Source: Chloroflexota bacterium (GTDB taxonomy: Bacteria; Chloroflexota; Dehalococcoidia; Bin125). Taken from it: DNA of 64,000 nucleotides. This document shows positions 51,430 through 59,440 of the stretch, one piece after another; within the stretch, counting starts at the first letter, position 1, and each line of letters begins with the position of its first letter. The notes under the pieces are model-generated. The model worked only from the letters and a program-made list of their open reading frames with translations. It was not told the origin of the DNA and did no database searches. The translations under genes were made by a program, and so were the position numbers. The DNA is taken from positions 61,631 through 125,630 of the forward strand of contig JAPOXK010000006.1 of assembly GCA_026707145.1 (NCBI GenBank), given 5' to 3'.

Positions 51430-52767
51430 TTAGTGCTCCGGCTTCTTCGCAAAGACGACGCTCTCTCGAAGGAACGGGGACTCAGAGTGACGTCTTCGCA
51501 GGCGTCGCGCGATATCTATGCGCTCAATCATGAATCCCTGGCGGCTTGCCATCTCCGCCATGATCACGTCTGCAGCGATTACGAACGCTTGAGCTTCGTT
51601 GCCGTGAAGGGAATTTCCTACGACGTACACCAAATCACCCCCCGGTCGCAGTCGGCTCCAAGCTGACTCTAGAGTCTGAGCCATGTCTCGAGCGTAGCCC
51701 CTGATCATTGCTCGGCGCTGGGAGGTGTAACGGTCGTCCGGAACAGCATCCAAAACCGGTGCCACGACATCGGCGAGTTGACTGAGTTCGACGTTCTCAA
51801 CGTTCCGTCTAACGCTCGGATGGCTGTGCACCGTCTTCAGGCGTTGCGACTTGAATGTCGAAGCATTCTCGAACATTCCTAGTAACCACGCTTCCATCTT
51901 ATACACCTCTGTGTAGTCGATGTTGTTCGGATACGGCGGCGAAAAAATAACGAGGTCAAATTTGGCTTGGCTCGACAGACCGGACATAGTGCGCCCGTCG
52001 CCCAGATGGACATGGCCCCGAACGGGAACTCGTTCGACAGGCATGTCCATCGCCACTCGCTCCGCGTGCGCCAGGAAAGTCCGAATTGGGCTGGCCCGGA
52101 CCTTTGCCGGGACATGGCGCAGTGCACGACCATCACGGCGCAGGGCACTGACTGGCTCGACGGCGGCTGCGAGACAAAGACGCGCCAGCGCTACGTCTGT
52201 TTGGTTCGCCCCGCCACACTCCTCCTCGTAGATGGCCTCCCGCAGTCGGAGCAAGAGCTCGAGATCCTTCTTGTCGAAATACGACTTGTTGTGGAACGTG
52301 GTTAGCTCTGGTGCAGCGGGCGCCTTCACCGTACCGCAATGTGCTGATGCCGCCACCTTCTGCGCAAGTCTTTCGAATGTCTTTGATGGGGCCTGCATCG
52401 CTGTGAGCTTTGCAGCAGCGACAAGCTGGATGAACGGGTTGCACTCGAATCCGTGAAACGTCACCCGGCTCAGCGTGCGCTGTGCGGTGAGATTGGCGAG
52501 TGAAACGGCGGTGGTGCCTCCGCCAGCGAATGGGTCCAATACTCGGATGGAGGAACGGTTTTGTAAGCGAGTGTCCGCCACGACTTGCCTCAGGAGATCG
52601 CAGGAGAATGCCTCCTTGAGGTGGAACCATCGGTGGACAGGCGCGGAGGCGTTCCCGTTCGGCACAACGAGCGGCTCATACCGGCCGCTTTCCTTGACGA
52701 CGAACTTCCATTGGAGGCGCCGGTAGTGTCGTTCTAGTGCTTGCTCGGGAGTGCCGCCTTTCGTCAT
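51430..52767 (-). CDS. DNA methyltransferase (N6-adenine/N4-cytosine type)
   Basis: A 445-residue Rossmann-fold DNA methylase. AdoMet motif I is LDPFAGGGTTAV (Asp78 to Thr85) and the catalytic motif is FSPPYPNN (Ser276-Tyr279). The SPPY form is often seen in N4-cytosine enzymes, but the modified base cannot be assigned. The order motif I before motif IV and the insert between them suggest an atypical target region. It starts nine bases after the small upstream gene and is followed by the kinase after one base. No restriction endonuclease gene accompanies it. Confidence 0.87.
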   Translation of the reverse strand: MTKGGTPEQALERHYRRLQWKFVVKESGRYEPLVVPNGNASAPVHRWFHLKEAFSCDLLRQVVADTRLQNRSSIRVLDPFAGGGTTAVSLANLTAQRTLSRVTFHGFECNPFIQLVAAAKLTAMQAPSKTFERLAQKVAASAHCGTVKAPAAPELTTFHNKSYFDKKDLELLLRLREAIYEEECGGANQTDVALARLCLAAAVEPVSALRRDGRALRHVPAKVRASPIRTFLAHAERVAMDMPVERVPVRGHVHLGDGRTMSGLSSQAKFDLVIFSPPYPNNIDYTEVYKMEAWLLGMFENASTFKSQRLKTVHSHPSVRRNVENVELSQLADVVAPVLDAVPDDRYTSQRRAMIRGYARDMAQTLESAWSRLRPGGDLVYVVGNSLHGNEAQAFVIAADVIMAEMASRQGFMIERIDIARRLRRRHSESPFLRESVVFAKKPEH

Positions 52768-52776
52768 CGGGAGACC

Positions 52777-53040
52777 CTAGCCGTCGACTCTCCGCAGAAC
52801 AAAGCCAAGTCGACCGAGGTTGCGTCGGGCGACTGCGCTAGTGAAGTCAAGGCGGTCAAGCCCCGTTGCTGCTTCGAATACCTGCTTGACCGGGTACACC
52901 GTCCCGCCGACTTCCACCGCGTGTCGCTGAATCGGTTCCGGAGTCAAATCTTGAGTGCACGATTCCACGTCTCGGCGCGAGAGGCTCAGCAACGTCCCAT
53001 TCACCACGAAGGTTATTTCCTCGGGCAAGGACTCTCCCAA
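52777..53040 (-). CDS. Small conserved protein heading the island operon
   Basis: An 87-residue protein with the pattern ITFVVNGTLLSLSRRDVE, then HAVEVGGTVYPVKQVFEAATGL, DRLDFTSAVARRNLGRLGF. I recall this compact domain from short proteins near restriction or modification genes in other bacteria, but cannot name a family. The conserved Asn-Gly turn, the YPVKQ segment and the DFTS helix-start could form a nucleic-acid-binding unit; that is inference. Starts at TTG 53040, TTG 53028 or the GTG pair near 53004 are all possible. Confidence 0.65.
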   Translation of the reverse strand: MGESLPEEITFVVNGTLLSLSRRDVESCTQDLTPEPIQRHAVEVGGTVYPVKQVFEAATGLDRLDFTSAVARRNLGRLGFVLRRVDG

Positions 53041-53064
53041 AGCGAGGGTGCCTACTTCTTCTAC

Positions 53065-53088
53065 TTATACTACTTTTTATACTACTTT
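53065..53088 (-). promoter_or_regulatory. Tandem 12-bp repeat upstream of the island operon
   Basis: TTATACTACTTT occurs twice head to tail, with a related CTACTTCTT just before. On the coding strand this gives AAAGTAGTATAA repeated, 25 bases upstream of the first gene, in an otherwise GC-rich area. It could be a -10-rich promoter with a duplicated operator. Confidence 0.45.
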
Positions 53089-53297
53089 CTGTTGCCGGCA
53101 GCAATCGCCAGCTTGGAGGCGGGAGTTCTTTGGGACAATCGATCTGACGGAATCGAAGGTCTTCATCCTCTCGTTCGTGAAGGAGATCGCCGTCGCCTAA
53201 TGCGGCGCCACGATCGGATACACGACCCAATGCCAATGGACAGCCCGCTGTGCGGCGCAGAGGCCGAGGATGTGGGGAGTCGGCGGCCCGGCACTGC

Positions 53298-53310
53298 CTA
53301 CCGTCAAGTT
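53298..53310 (-). repeat. Dispersed repeat copy B (inverted relative to copy A)
   Basis: CTACCGTCAAGTT is the exact reverse complement of the 13-bp core at 48128 and 59717. Similarity continues inward for about eight more bases (GCnnTnCC). It lies 10 bases from the tRNA 3' end and points into the operon from its 5' side. Confidence 0.55.
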
Positions 53311-53320
53311 TGGCCGAATT

Positions 53321-53396
53321 TGGTGGGCCCAGCTGGATTCGAACCAGCGCCCGGACGGTTATGAACCGCTTGCTCTGACCCCCGAGCCACAGGCCC
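53321..53396 (-). tRNA. tRNA with anticodon CAT (tRNA-Met, possibly Ile2)
   Basis: A 76-base cloverleaf on the minus strand. It has acceptor GGGCCTG pairing with TGGGCCC (two G-U pairs), discriminator A and encoded CCA; D stem GCTC/GAGC; anticodon stem-loop AGCGG TTCATAA CCGTC with anticodon CAT (one A-C mismatch at the stem base); and T arm GCTGG TTCGAAT CCAGC. It is probably elongator tRNA-Met, but CAT also occurs in the Ile2 tRNA after lysidine modification. It forms the right boundary of the lower-GC island. Confidence 0.92.
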
Positions 53397-53659
53397 GTCA
53401 CGAGCGTAGGACGCCCCGCCGCCGGGGCCCGGCCTCAGCTTTGTCCACGGCTTCTCTTCCGGCCGGCCACACGCGCTCAATGGTTGCGCGCGCGCCGGAG
53501 CCCGGTTGAGGGCAGCCTTGCCGGCCGGGGCCCGGCCTTGAACTCGCATGCCGTCCTAGTGGCGGCTGGCCCCCGGCCGTCCGTGCCCAGTCCACGGCGT
53601 AGTGGCGGCGTGGGTTGCACCACCTTGAGCCCTGGTATATGGTCAGCCGTCGCGTAACT

Positions 53660-53678
53660 AATAAGAATGGTTCTTATT
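53660..53678. promoter_or_regulatory. Palindromic operator, probable Zur/Fur-family site
   Basis: AATAAGAATGGTTCTTATT is a perfect 8-3-8 inverted repeat, 20 bases before the start of the zinc transporter operon. The AT-rich palindrome next to a metal-uptake gene fits a Fur-family (Zur) operator. The exact regulator is inferred from context. Confidence 0.65.
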
Positions 53679-53697
53679 CTTGAATAGAGGTCAACCC

Positions 53698-56037
53698 ATG
53701 ATGAGAGGAATCCAGCGGAAGCTGCTCGGAGGGCTCGTCGCAGCGCTCGCGATCGGGCTGGTGGCGGCCTGCGGAGGCGGATCGGATCCGGAACCGCCCC
53801 CGCAGCAGGCAGCGGCGGCCACAGAGCAGGCAGCGGCAGGTCCCACGACCGCCCCTGCCAGCGCGGATGATCCTGTTGCCGCGCCCGCCGCGCCGCCGGT
53901 CCAAGTGGTGACGACCACCAACTTTGTGGCTGATTGGGCTCGGGTGGTCGGTGGAGACCGGGTCGAGGTTTTCGGCCTGCTGCCACCGGGCGGCGATCCG
54001 CACACATTCCAGCCAGGACCTCGCGACGTTGCCAAGGTAGCTGATGCGGATGTCGTTCTGACTGTCGGTCTCGGCCTGGAGGCCGATTGGCTGGAGGATC
54101 TGCTACACAACGCCAGTGCAGATGACTCCAAGATCGTCGCGCTTGCTGACGGCGTCGATCCTGTGGAGTTCGCCACGGCCGATTTACATGACGATCACGG
54201 GGACGACCACGGGGACGACCACGGGGACGACCACGGGGACGACCACGGGGATGAAGATGCTGGCCACCATGGCGAGACGATCACGGGGCGCCTGCTCGTT
54301 GCGGATGCGGTAGAAGCGCACCTCTCCGTCATCGATCTGTCGACCGATGACGTTGACAGCGGAATCTTCGATGTCGCCGCGGCCGGCGCGACCGTCAAGG
54401 CCAGCCCCACTCACCGCTACGGCATCGTCCTCGCCCGCGGGCCGGAGGACGGCGACGACCGGATTCACGTCTTCGACGGCGGCGTCTTCCTGGTCGAGCA
54501 CGGCGATCACTACGACCTTGTCCAGGAGCCGGTCTCCCGCCATGCGCTGGAGATCGCCGAGGAACAGCCGATCCACTACGTCAACAGCCACGGCTGGACC
54601 GCGATCTTCGCCGACGCCCACGGGCACGCCATCCTGATCAACGAGCAGGATCTGGCCAGCTCGACGGGCGACTACGAACCGGTCGTGTTCGAGGCCGGAC
54701 CGCAGCATGGCGCGGCGCTGGTCATCTCGGACGAGCACGTCGTCATTACCACGAAGAATCCCGACCCCGACGACAGCCTGCCTGTCGGCGTGGAAGTCCG
54801 CGACTTCAGTGATCGGGTCGTCTACGACGCCAGCAACCGCGCATGCCCGGGCATGCACGGCGAGTCCCACAATGAGCATGGCGCCGCCTTCGGATGCACC
54901 GGCGGCGTGCTCTCCCTCCACGCGCACGACGGCGAGTACGAACACGAGTTCATCGCCAATCCGCCGGAGATGCGCGAAGACTCTCGGATCGGGTCGCTCT
55001 ACGGGCACCACCACGTCGAGCATTTCTTCGGCAAGGCCTTCTACTTCGACGGGCAGAACTTCGCCGACGATGGCATCTGGCTGATCGACGTGGAGCACGG
55101 CGAAATGCACCAGGTGTTCGACGAGCCCAGCGCCGGCGCCGTGTTCTCAAGCGACGGCGAGCTGTTCTACGTGCTCGGCGCCGACGGCGTGCTGCACGCG
55201 CTGGACGCGCATGACGGCGACTTGGTCGCGACGATGGATCTGGTCGAGCCGGGCGAGGCGGGCAATGCCGCCATGATCGTCATCGGCGAGTGGCTCTACG
55301 TCGCCGACCCCAACAGCGGTCATGTCCTTGGGGTCCACCTCGAACACATGGAGATCGAAGAGGAATGGCACATCGGCGGGGCGCCGTCGAGCCTGGCCTT
55401 CGTCGGTATCGCCGACTCGGGCGGCGCTCCCCACGCCGATCACGACGAGGACGAAGAGGACGAGCACGGCCACGAAGAGGACGAACACGGCCACGGCCAC
55501 GACCACGGCTCTCTGGATCCGCACTTCTGGTTCGATCCGATCCGGGTGAAGACCGCAGTGAATGCCATCGCCGATCGGCTTTCGGCCATCGACCCCGAGA
55601 ACGCGAGCGTCTACCGTCAGAACGCCTCGGAATACGGGCAAGAGCTCGACGAGCTGCACGCCTGGATCCAAGAGCAGGTCAGTGCGGTGACGCCGGAGCG
55701 CCGGCTGCTCGTCACATCGCACGACGCCTTCTCCTACTTTGCAGCGGCTTATGGGTTTGAGATCGTTGGGCTCGTCATCCCGTCGTTGGCGACGCACGTG
55801 GAGCCCTCGGCGGAGCACGTTGAGGGACTGGTCCAGGTGGTCCGGGAGCACGGTATCCCGGCAGTATTCGGCGAGACGACAGTCAGTGAACGGTTGGCGC
55901 AAACCATCGCAAGGGAGACCGGCGCGGAGCTGGTCCGGCTCTATTCGGGTTCCCTTGGGCCGGAGGGCAGCGGCGCCGACACGTACCTTGGCATGGTGCG
56001 TATCAACGTGGAGCGCATTGTTGAAGCATTGAAGTGA
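53698..56037 (+). CDS. Zinc ABC transporter binding lipoprotein: AztC-like with nested AztD-like beta-propeller
   Basis: A 779-residue lipoprotein (lipobox LVAAC, Cys25). Residues ~50-160 are the N-terminal lobe of a cluster A-I metal-binding protein (VVTTTNFVADWARVVGG, GGDPHTFQPGPRDV). A His/Asp-rich run (five DDHG units, ~165-193) leads into a ~380-residue beta-propeller resembling the periplasmic zinc chaperone AztD (GRLLVADAVEAHLSVIDL, HGAALVISDEHVV, SLYGHHHVEHFFG). A second His/Glu-rich run (~579-607) follows, and then the C-terminal lobe (LDPHFWFDP, LLVTSHDAFSYFAAAYG, FGETTVS). ATG 53698 follows AGAGGT; a start at 53680 is less likely. Confidence 0.85.
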   Translation: MMRGIQRKLLGGLVAALAIGLVAACGGGSDPEPPPQQAAAATEQAAAGPTTAPASADDPVAAPAAPPVQVVTTTNFVADWARVVGGDRVEVFGLLPPGGDPHTFQPGPRDVAKVADADVVLTVGLGLEADWLEDLLHNASADDSKIVALADGVDPVEFATADLHDDHGDDHGDDHGDDHGDDHGDEDAGHHGETITGRLLVADAVEAHLSVIDLSTDDVDSGIFDVAAAGATVKASPTHRYGIVLARGPEDGDDRIHVFDGGVFLVEHGDHYDLVQEPVSRHALEIAEEQPIHYVNSHGWTAIFADAHGHAILINEQDLASSTGDYEPVVFEAGPQHGAALVISDEHVVITTKNPDPDDSLPVGVEVRDFSDRVVYDASNRACPGMHGESHNEHGAAFGCTGGVLSLHAHDGEYEHEFIANPPEMREDSRIGSLYGHHHVEHFFGKAFYFDGQNFADDGIWLIDVEHGEMHQVFDEPSAGAVFSSDGELFYVLGADGVLHALDAHDGDLVATMDLVEPGEAGNAAMIVIGEWLYVADPNSGHVLGVHLEHMEIEEEWHIGGAPSSLAFVGIADSGGAPHADHDEDEEDEHGHEEDEHGHGHDHGSLDPHFWFDPIRVKTAVNAIADRLSAIDPENASVYRQNASEYGQELDELHAWIQEQVSAVTPERRLLVTSHDAFSYFAAAYGFEIVGLVIPSLATHVEPSAEHVEGLVQVVREHGIPAVFGETTVSERLAQTIARETGAELVRLYSGSLGPEGSGADTYLGMVRINVERIVEALK
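54193..54252 (+). repeat. Five 12-bp tandem repeats encoding DDHG units
   Basis: Five near-perfect copies of GACCACGGGGAC lie in frame within the AztC/AztD fusion gene and encode repeated Asp-Asp-His-Gly. Length variation by slippage would change the His-rich zinc-binding loop without shifting frame. Confidence 0.85.
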
Positions 56038-56801
56038 GCACCGATCCGAACCCACACGGCGCGAGCCTGTCGATTCAGGACGTAGCCGTCGAGTTCGACG
56101 GGCACATGGCCCTGCGCGACGTCACCTTCGAGGTCGATGCGGGGACGCTGATGGGCGTTGTAGGACCGAACGGAGCCGGCAAGAGCACCCTGTTCAATGC
56201 CATTGCCGGACTCCTCCCGGTTCGCCGGGGGAAGGTCACCCTTCACCGGGTGGACCAGAAGAGTGGCGAGCTGGCCTACGTGCCTCAGCAAGAGAGCGTC
56301 AACTGGCGGTTTCCCGTGACCGCGACGGACGTGGTCATGATGGGCCGGTGCTGCAGACAGGGATGGTTCCGGCGACCCGGTAAGAAAGATCGCGAGCTTG
56401 TCAACGCCTGCCTGGGCCGCGTGGGCCTGTGGGATCATCGCGCCGCTCTCATGACGGAGCTTTCCGGCGGGCAGAGGCAGAGGGTATTCGTCGCCAGGGC
56501 GCTGGCCCAGGAGGCCAGCGTGCTTCTCCTGGATGAAGCCTTCAGCGGAGTCGACGTCGGCGCTCAGGAAGACCTCGTAGAGGTCCTCCAAACACTGCGG
56601 GATGAAGGGCGCATCGTCCTGTTAGCGACCCACGATCTCACCAACCTAGCCGGCCGCTTCGACCAGGTGTTGTGTCTGAACCGCCATGTGTGCGCCTGCG
56701 GCCCTCCCGACCAGGTGTTTACGTCCGAGGTCATGGAGAAGCTGTATGGCGCCCACGGCGTGCGTCTCACAATGGACGGGGCCGGCAGCAAGACGACGTG
56801 A
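56034..56801 (+). CDS. aztA: Zinc ABC transporter ATP-binding protein (AztA type)
   Basis: A 255-residue ABC ATPase with Walker A GPNGAGKST, Q-loop region VPQQESVNW, signature LSGGQRQR, Walker B VLLLDEAF and H-loop ATHD. It resembles the ATPases of manganese/zinc uptake systems. Its GTG start overlaps the stop of the binding-protein gene by four bases, and its own stop overlaps the permease start by four, so the three are translationally coupled. Zinc is assigned from the AztD-like domain and context. Confidence 0.9.
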   Translation: MSTDPNPHGASLSIQDVAVEFDGHMALRDVTFEVDAGTLMGVVGPNGAGKSTLFNAIAGLLPVRRGKVTLHRVDQKSGELAYVPQQESVNWRFPVTATDVVMMGRCCRQGWFRRPGKKDRELVNACLGRVGLWDHRAALMTELSGGQRQRVFVARALAQEASVLLLDEAFSGVDVGAQEDLVEVLQTLRDEGRIVLLATHDLTNLAGRFDQVLCLNRHVCACGPPDQVFTSEVMEKLYGAHGVRLTMDGAGSKTT

Positions 56802-57616
56802 TCGATTTCGTCGTCGCCCCACTTGAGTACGGCTTCATGGTGCGAGCCCTCATCGGCTCGGTACTTGTGGGCGTGATGTGTCCGCTGGTCGGCGCCTACG
56901 TCGTCACCAGGAACCTCGCCTTCCTTGGGGACGCGCTCGCCCACGCCGTGCTGCCGGGAATGGTGCTTGGGTTCATGGCTGGCATCAACCCGACCATAGC
57001 CGCCGTCCCAACGGGGGTTGCCGTTGCCGCGCTGGTCAGGACCGTAAGCCGGCGCGCGGGCCTCAGCACGGATACGTCCATCGGCATTCTTTTTGCGGCC
57101 ATGTTCGCCCTGGGACTCGTCATGCTGGCAACTGCAGCGACGATTCGAATCGATATGGAGGATCTGCTCCTGGGGCAGATCTTGGCCATGTCTCCGACCG
57201 GCATCTACATATCCCTTGGGATAACCGCGCTGGTCATCCTGGGGCTATTCACTCTGCACCACTGGCTGCTATTTACGAGCTTTGATCCCGTGGGGTCGCA
57301 GATTTTCAACAGGCGCAGCAACCTCATGGACTACGCGCTGCTGGTCATGCTTGCCCTCGTTATCGTGATAGGGATTCAGGCGGCGGGCGTAATTCTCGTC
57401 ATGGCGATGCTGGTCACCCCTGCCGCCACGGCGTATCTGCTGGTCAGACGTTTCGTCCCAATGATGATGGCGGCCGCGGTGATGGGGGCCGCGGCCGCCG
57501 TGACGGGCCTCTATATCTCCTACCACTTCAATTTGCCCGCCGGTCCGGCCATGACCCTGGTCGCAAGCGGGATATTCGTACTGGTAGCCTCATTCAGGCG
57601 AAGAGCCCACGCCTGA
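56798..57616 (+). CDS. aztB: Zinc ABC transporter permease (AztB type, ABC-3 family)
   Basis: A 272-residue integral membrane protein with about eight or nine helices of the ZnuB/ABC-3 family. It shows the conserved N-terminal VGAYVVTRNLAFLGDALAHA motif and the later GVILVMAMLVTPAATAYLL segment. The frame is open further upstream inside aztA, but GTG 56798 in a GTGA overlap matches the family N terminus and operon style. It would form the transmembrane dimer for zinc import. Confidence 0.92.
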   Translation: MIDFVVAPLEYGFMVRALIGSVLVGVMCPLVGAYVVTRNLAFLGDALAHAVLPGMVLGFMAGINPTIAAVPTGVAVAALVRTVSRRAGLSTDTSIGILFAAMFALGLVMLATAATIRIDMEDLLLGQILAMSPTGIYISLGITALVILGLFTLHHWLLFTSFDPVGSQIFNRRSNLMDYALLVMLALVIVIGIQAAGVILVMAMLVTPAATAYLLVRRFVPMMMAAAVMGAAAAVTGLYISYHFNLPAGPAMTLVASGIFVLVASFRRRAHA

Positions 57617-57794
57617 GAATCCTCTTCTCGAAAGCGGCTCGTCGTCAGCGTCCCGTACGTCGGCGAAGAGTTGACCCGCGACACGGCGAGATCGGCTCGG
57701 ACAAGCCAACAGGGAGCACGGCGGCAACCGCCGCCTTCGATGATTCTCGCTTCAGAGCGCGCGTCGGCCGGCTCCTTGAAACGCTACTGGCATA
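57617..57794. other. Convergent intergenic region
   Basis: 178 bases separate the permease end from the small membrane protein end on the opposite strand. No gene or strong hairpin was seen. Confidence 0.5.
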
Positions 57795-58028
57795 TCAATC
57801 AGCCTCGGCAGTCACAAGCGCTGCGATGTTGGCCAGCAGCCATGCGGATGCAGCAAACAACTGCAACCAATCCTCACCGGATTCGATCCCGTAAGTCAGC
57901 AAGCTGCCAATCCAGCAAACGCTGGCAGCCGTTTGTCCGAGCCATTTGACGCTCCGCACCCTGGCCAGCCGGCTTCGCCCCGCGCCAGACGCGACGGCCC
58001 CTCCGGCGCGTCCCGTCAACATACGCAC
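57795..58028 (-). CDS. Small two-helix membrane protein
   Basis: A 77-residue protein with a basic N terminus and two predicted membrane helices (TAASVCWIGSLLTYGI and WLQLFAASAWLLANIAAL). The start overlaps the end of the flavoprotein gene (ATGTTGA), so the two are probably co-translated. I do not recognise a named family. A membrane partner for the flavoprotein is inferred from coupling only. Confidence 0.6.
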   Translation of the reverse strand: MRMLTGRAGGAVASGAGRSRLARVRSVKWLGQTAASVCWIGSLLTYGIESGEDWLQLFAASAWLLANIAALVTAEAD

Positions 58029-59143
58029 TGCACCCCGCAGCAGGAGAGGTCATCGAGATACATGCCCCACTTGCGGTACTCTTCCAACTCTTCTGCCGGC
58101 AGCCCTAACGAGGTCGCGATGGCTTTGGCGACAACGGCGAATCGCTGTCGGTACTTGAAGATGAAGCAGAAGACGTGATTGTTATGGCGAACGGCGGGGC
58201 CGCAGAGAAACACTCCCGGCACGACGGTCGATTCATCGTGTTCGCTCAGAAGCAGAGAGCCATCGTCGCGTCGCTCAAACAAATCCGCGACTAACTTGTG
58301 ACTCCCCTCAAATCCGCCCGCCCACAGCGGCGGCACGTGGGTTTGAAACCGATGCCCGTCCCGAGCCGTGACTTCATACATGGCGTCCACGCGAGCGACC
58401 GATTCGATAGGCGTGTTCGGAAACAGCTCCACTTGCTCGACAAAGCGGTCTGCACGCATCCGCTCGAGCGTAAACGGAGAAAGCGCGACGCTGGGATCGG
58501 AACTCTCCTCCTCCCACGGGCAATTCTTGTCGAACAACCGCACTCGTTTGCCGCGACACGCTAGATGGTAGGCCGCGTCGACGCCGCTTTCGTAGCCACC
58601 CACAACGATGAAGTCGTCACCGTCAAGCTCTTCATAGCCGGCGACGGTCGCGGTGTGGCGACACAATTGGCTGCCAACAAACCCACCTAAGCGCGGGTAT
58701 TGGAACTCGCCAGCGGCCCAAATGACGTGCTTGGCTTGCAAGGTCTCGTCGGCCGTATCGATGCGAAAGCCGTCGCCGACCTTTGCCACCTGCATCACGT
58801 CGGCGCCCTGGCGCACAGGTAACTCAAAGAATCGTGCGACTGCACGCAAATACATCGCGTAGTCTTCACCCGTCGGATGCTCGACCCCCAAAGTGAACGC
58901 GGGTGAAGTTCCAATCGCGATCGAGTTCAAATCGAGCATGCCAATCGAATTGGTTGCGTACGAGGGCGTGATGAAGCGAGTCTCCATCGGCCATGAGGCG
59001 AACGATGCGCCGACCGTGTGACGCTCGAAAACTACGAAGTTCTCGATGCCAGCATGCCTGAGAGTCACCGCGGCTCCCACGCCCGCGGCGCCGGCGCCGA
59101 CGACTACTACGTCATATACGCTTTCACTGCTCGTACGGATCAT
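58016..59143 (-). CDS. FAD/NAD(P)-binding oxidoreductase with Cys-rich C terminus
   Basis: A 375-residue flavoprotein with an N-terminal FAD dinucleotide motif (VVVGAGAAGVGAA, ~residues 12-24), a second NAD(P) fold (IVVGGYESGVDAAYHL, ~180-195) and the late FLCGPAVRHNNHVFCF segment binding FAD. It resembles YpdA- or CzcO-like enzymes. The chain ends DLSCCGVQCVC, giving four Cys in the last eight residues, possibly a metal or thiol site. It faces the zinc operon tail to tail. The substrate is unknown; thiol-disulfide chemistry is an inference. Confidence 0.82.
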   Translation of the reverse strand: MIRTSSESVYDVVVVGAGAAGVGAAVTLRHAGIENFVVFERHTVGASFASWPMETRFITPSYATNSIGMLDLNSIAIGTSPAFTLGVEHPTGEDYAMYLRAVARFFELPVRQGADVMQVAKVGDGFRIDTADETLQAKHVIWAAGEFQYPRLGGFVGSQLCRHTATVAGYEELDGDDFIVVGGYESGVDAAYHLACRGKRVRLFDKNCPWEEESSDPSVALSPFTLERMRADRFVEQVELFPNTPIESVARVDAMYEVTARDGHRFQTHVPPLWAGGFEGSHKLVADLFERRDDGSLLLSEHDESTVVPGVFLCGPAVRHNNHVFCFIFKYRQRFAVVAKAIATSLGLPAEELEEYRKWGMYLDDLSCCGVQCVC

Positions 59144-59179
59144 GCAGAAATCAATCTAGTCGGACTGTGTGTACTCTCA

Positions 59180-59440
59180 GCGCCCGTCCGCAAGGCCTTG
59201 CGGACCGCCTGGTTGTGATCGGCGGCCTTCACGCGCTTTCAGGCCTTGGTCAGCCTCCCGTCCAGTCCTAACCCAAAAACGTAGCGCCGGGCATGCCCAT
59301 GCTCTATCGCCTGTGCAACATCTCCTCACCCCAGGCGCCTTTGTGAGTCACGACCTCCGCATCGGAGTCGACCAGCAGCGGGAAATTGAGATCGTACTCG
59401 GCAATGAACTGCTGATGCGACTCCGCGCTGTAGACCCGGC
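59180..59440 (-). pseudogene. Peroxiredoxin (Bcp/PrxQ-like) remnant
   Basis: Minus-strand translation of ~59304-59440 reads ...YSAESHQQFIAEYDLNFPLL, then VDSDAEVVTHKGAWGE before a TAG. This matches the middle of thiol peroxidases. A further piece at ~59180-59240 (KRVKAADHNQAVRKAL) resembles their C-terminal end and is preceded by a stop. The N-terminal part with the peroxidatic Cys was not found. The gene is decayed. Confidence 0.6.

Noticed and set aside
54193..54252. Short regular repeats considered as a CRISPR array
   Set aside because: Units are 12 bp, directly abutting, in frame and coding for DDHG. There are no spacers. No CRISPR array or cas gene was seen in the window.
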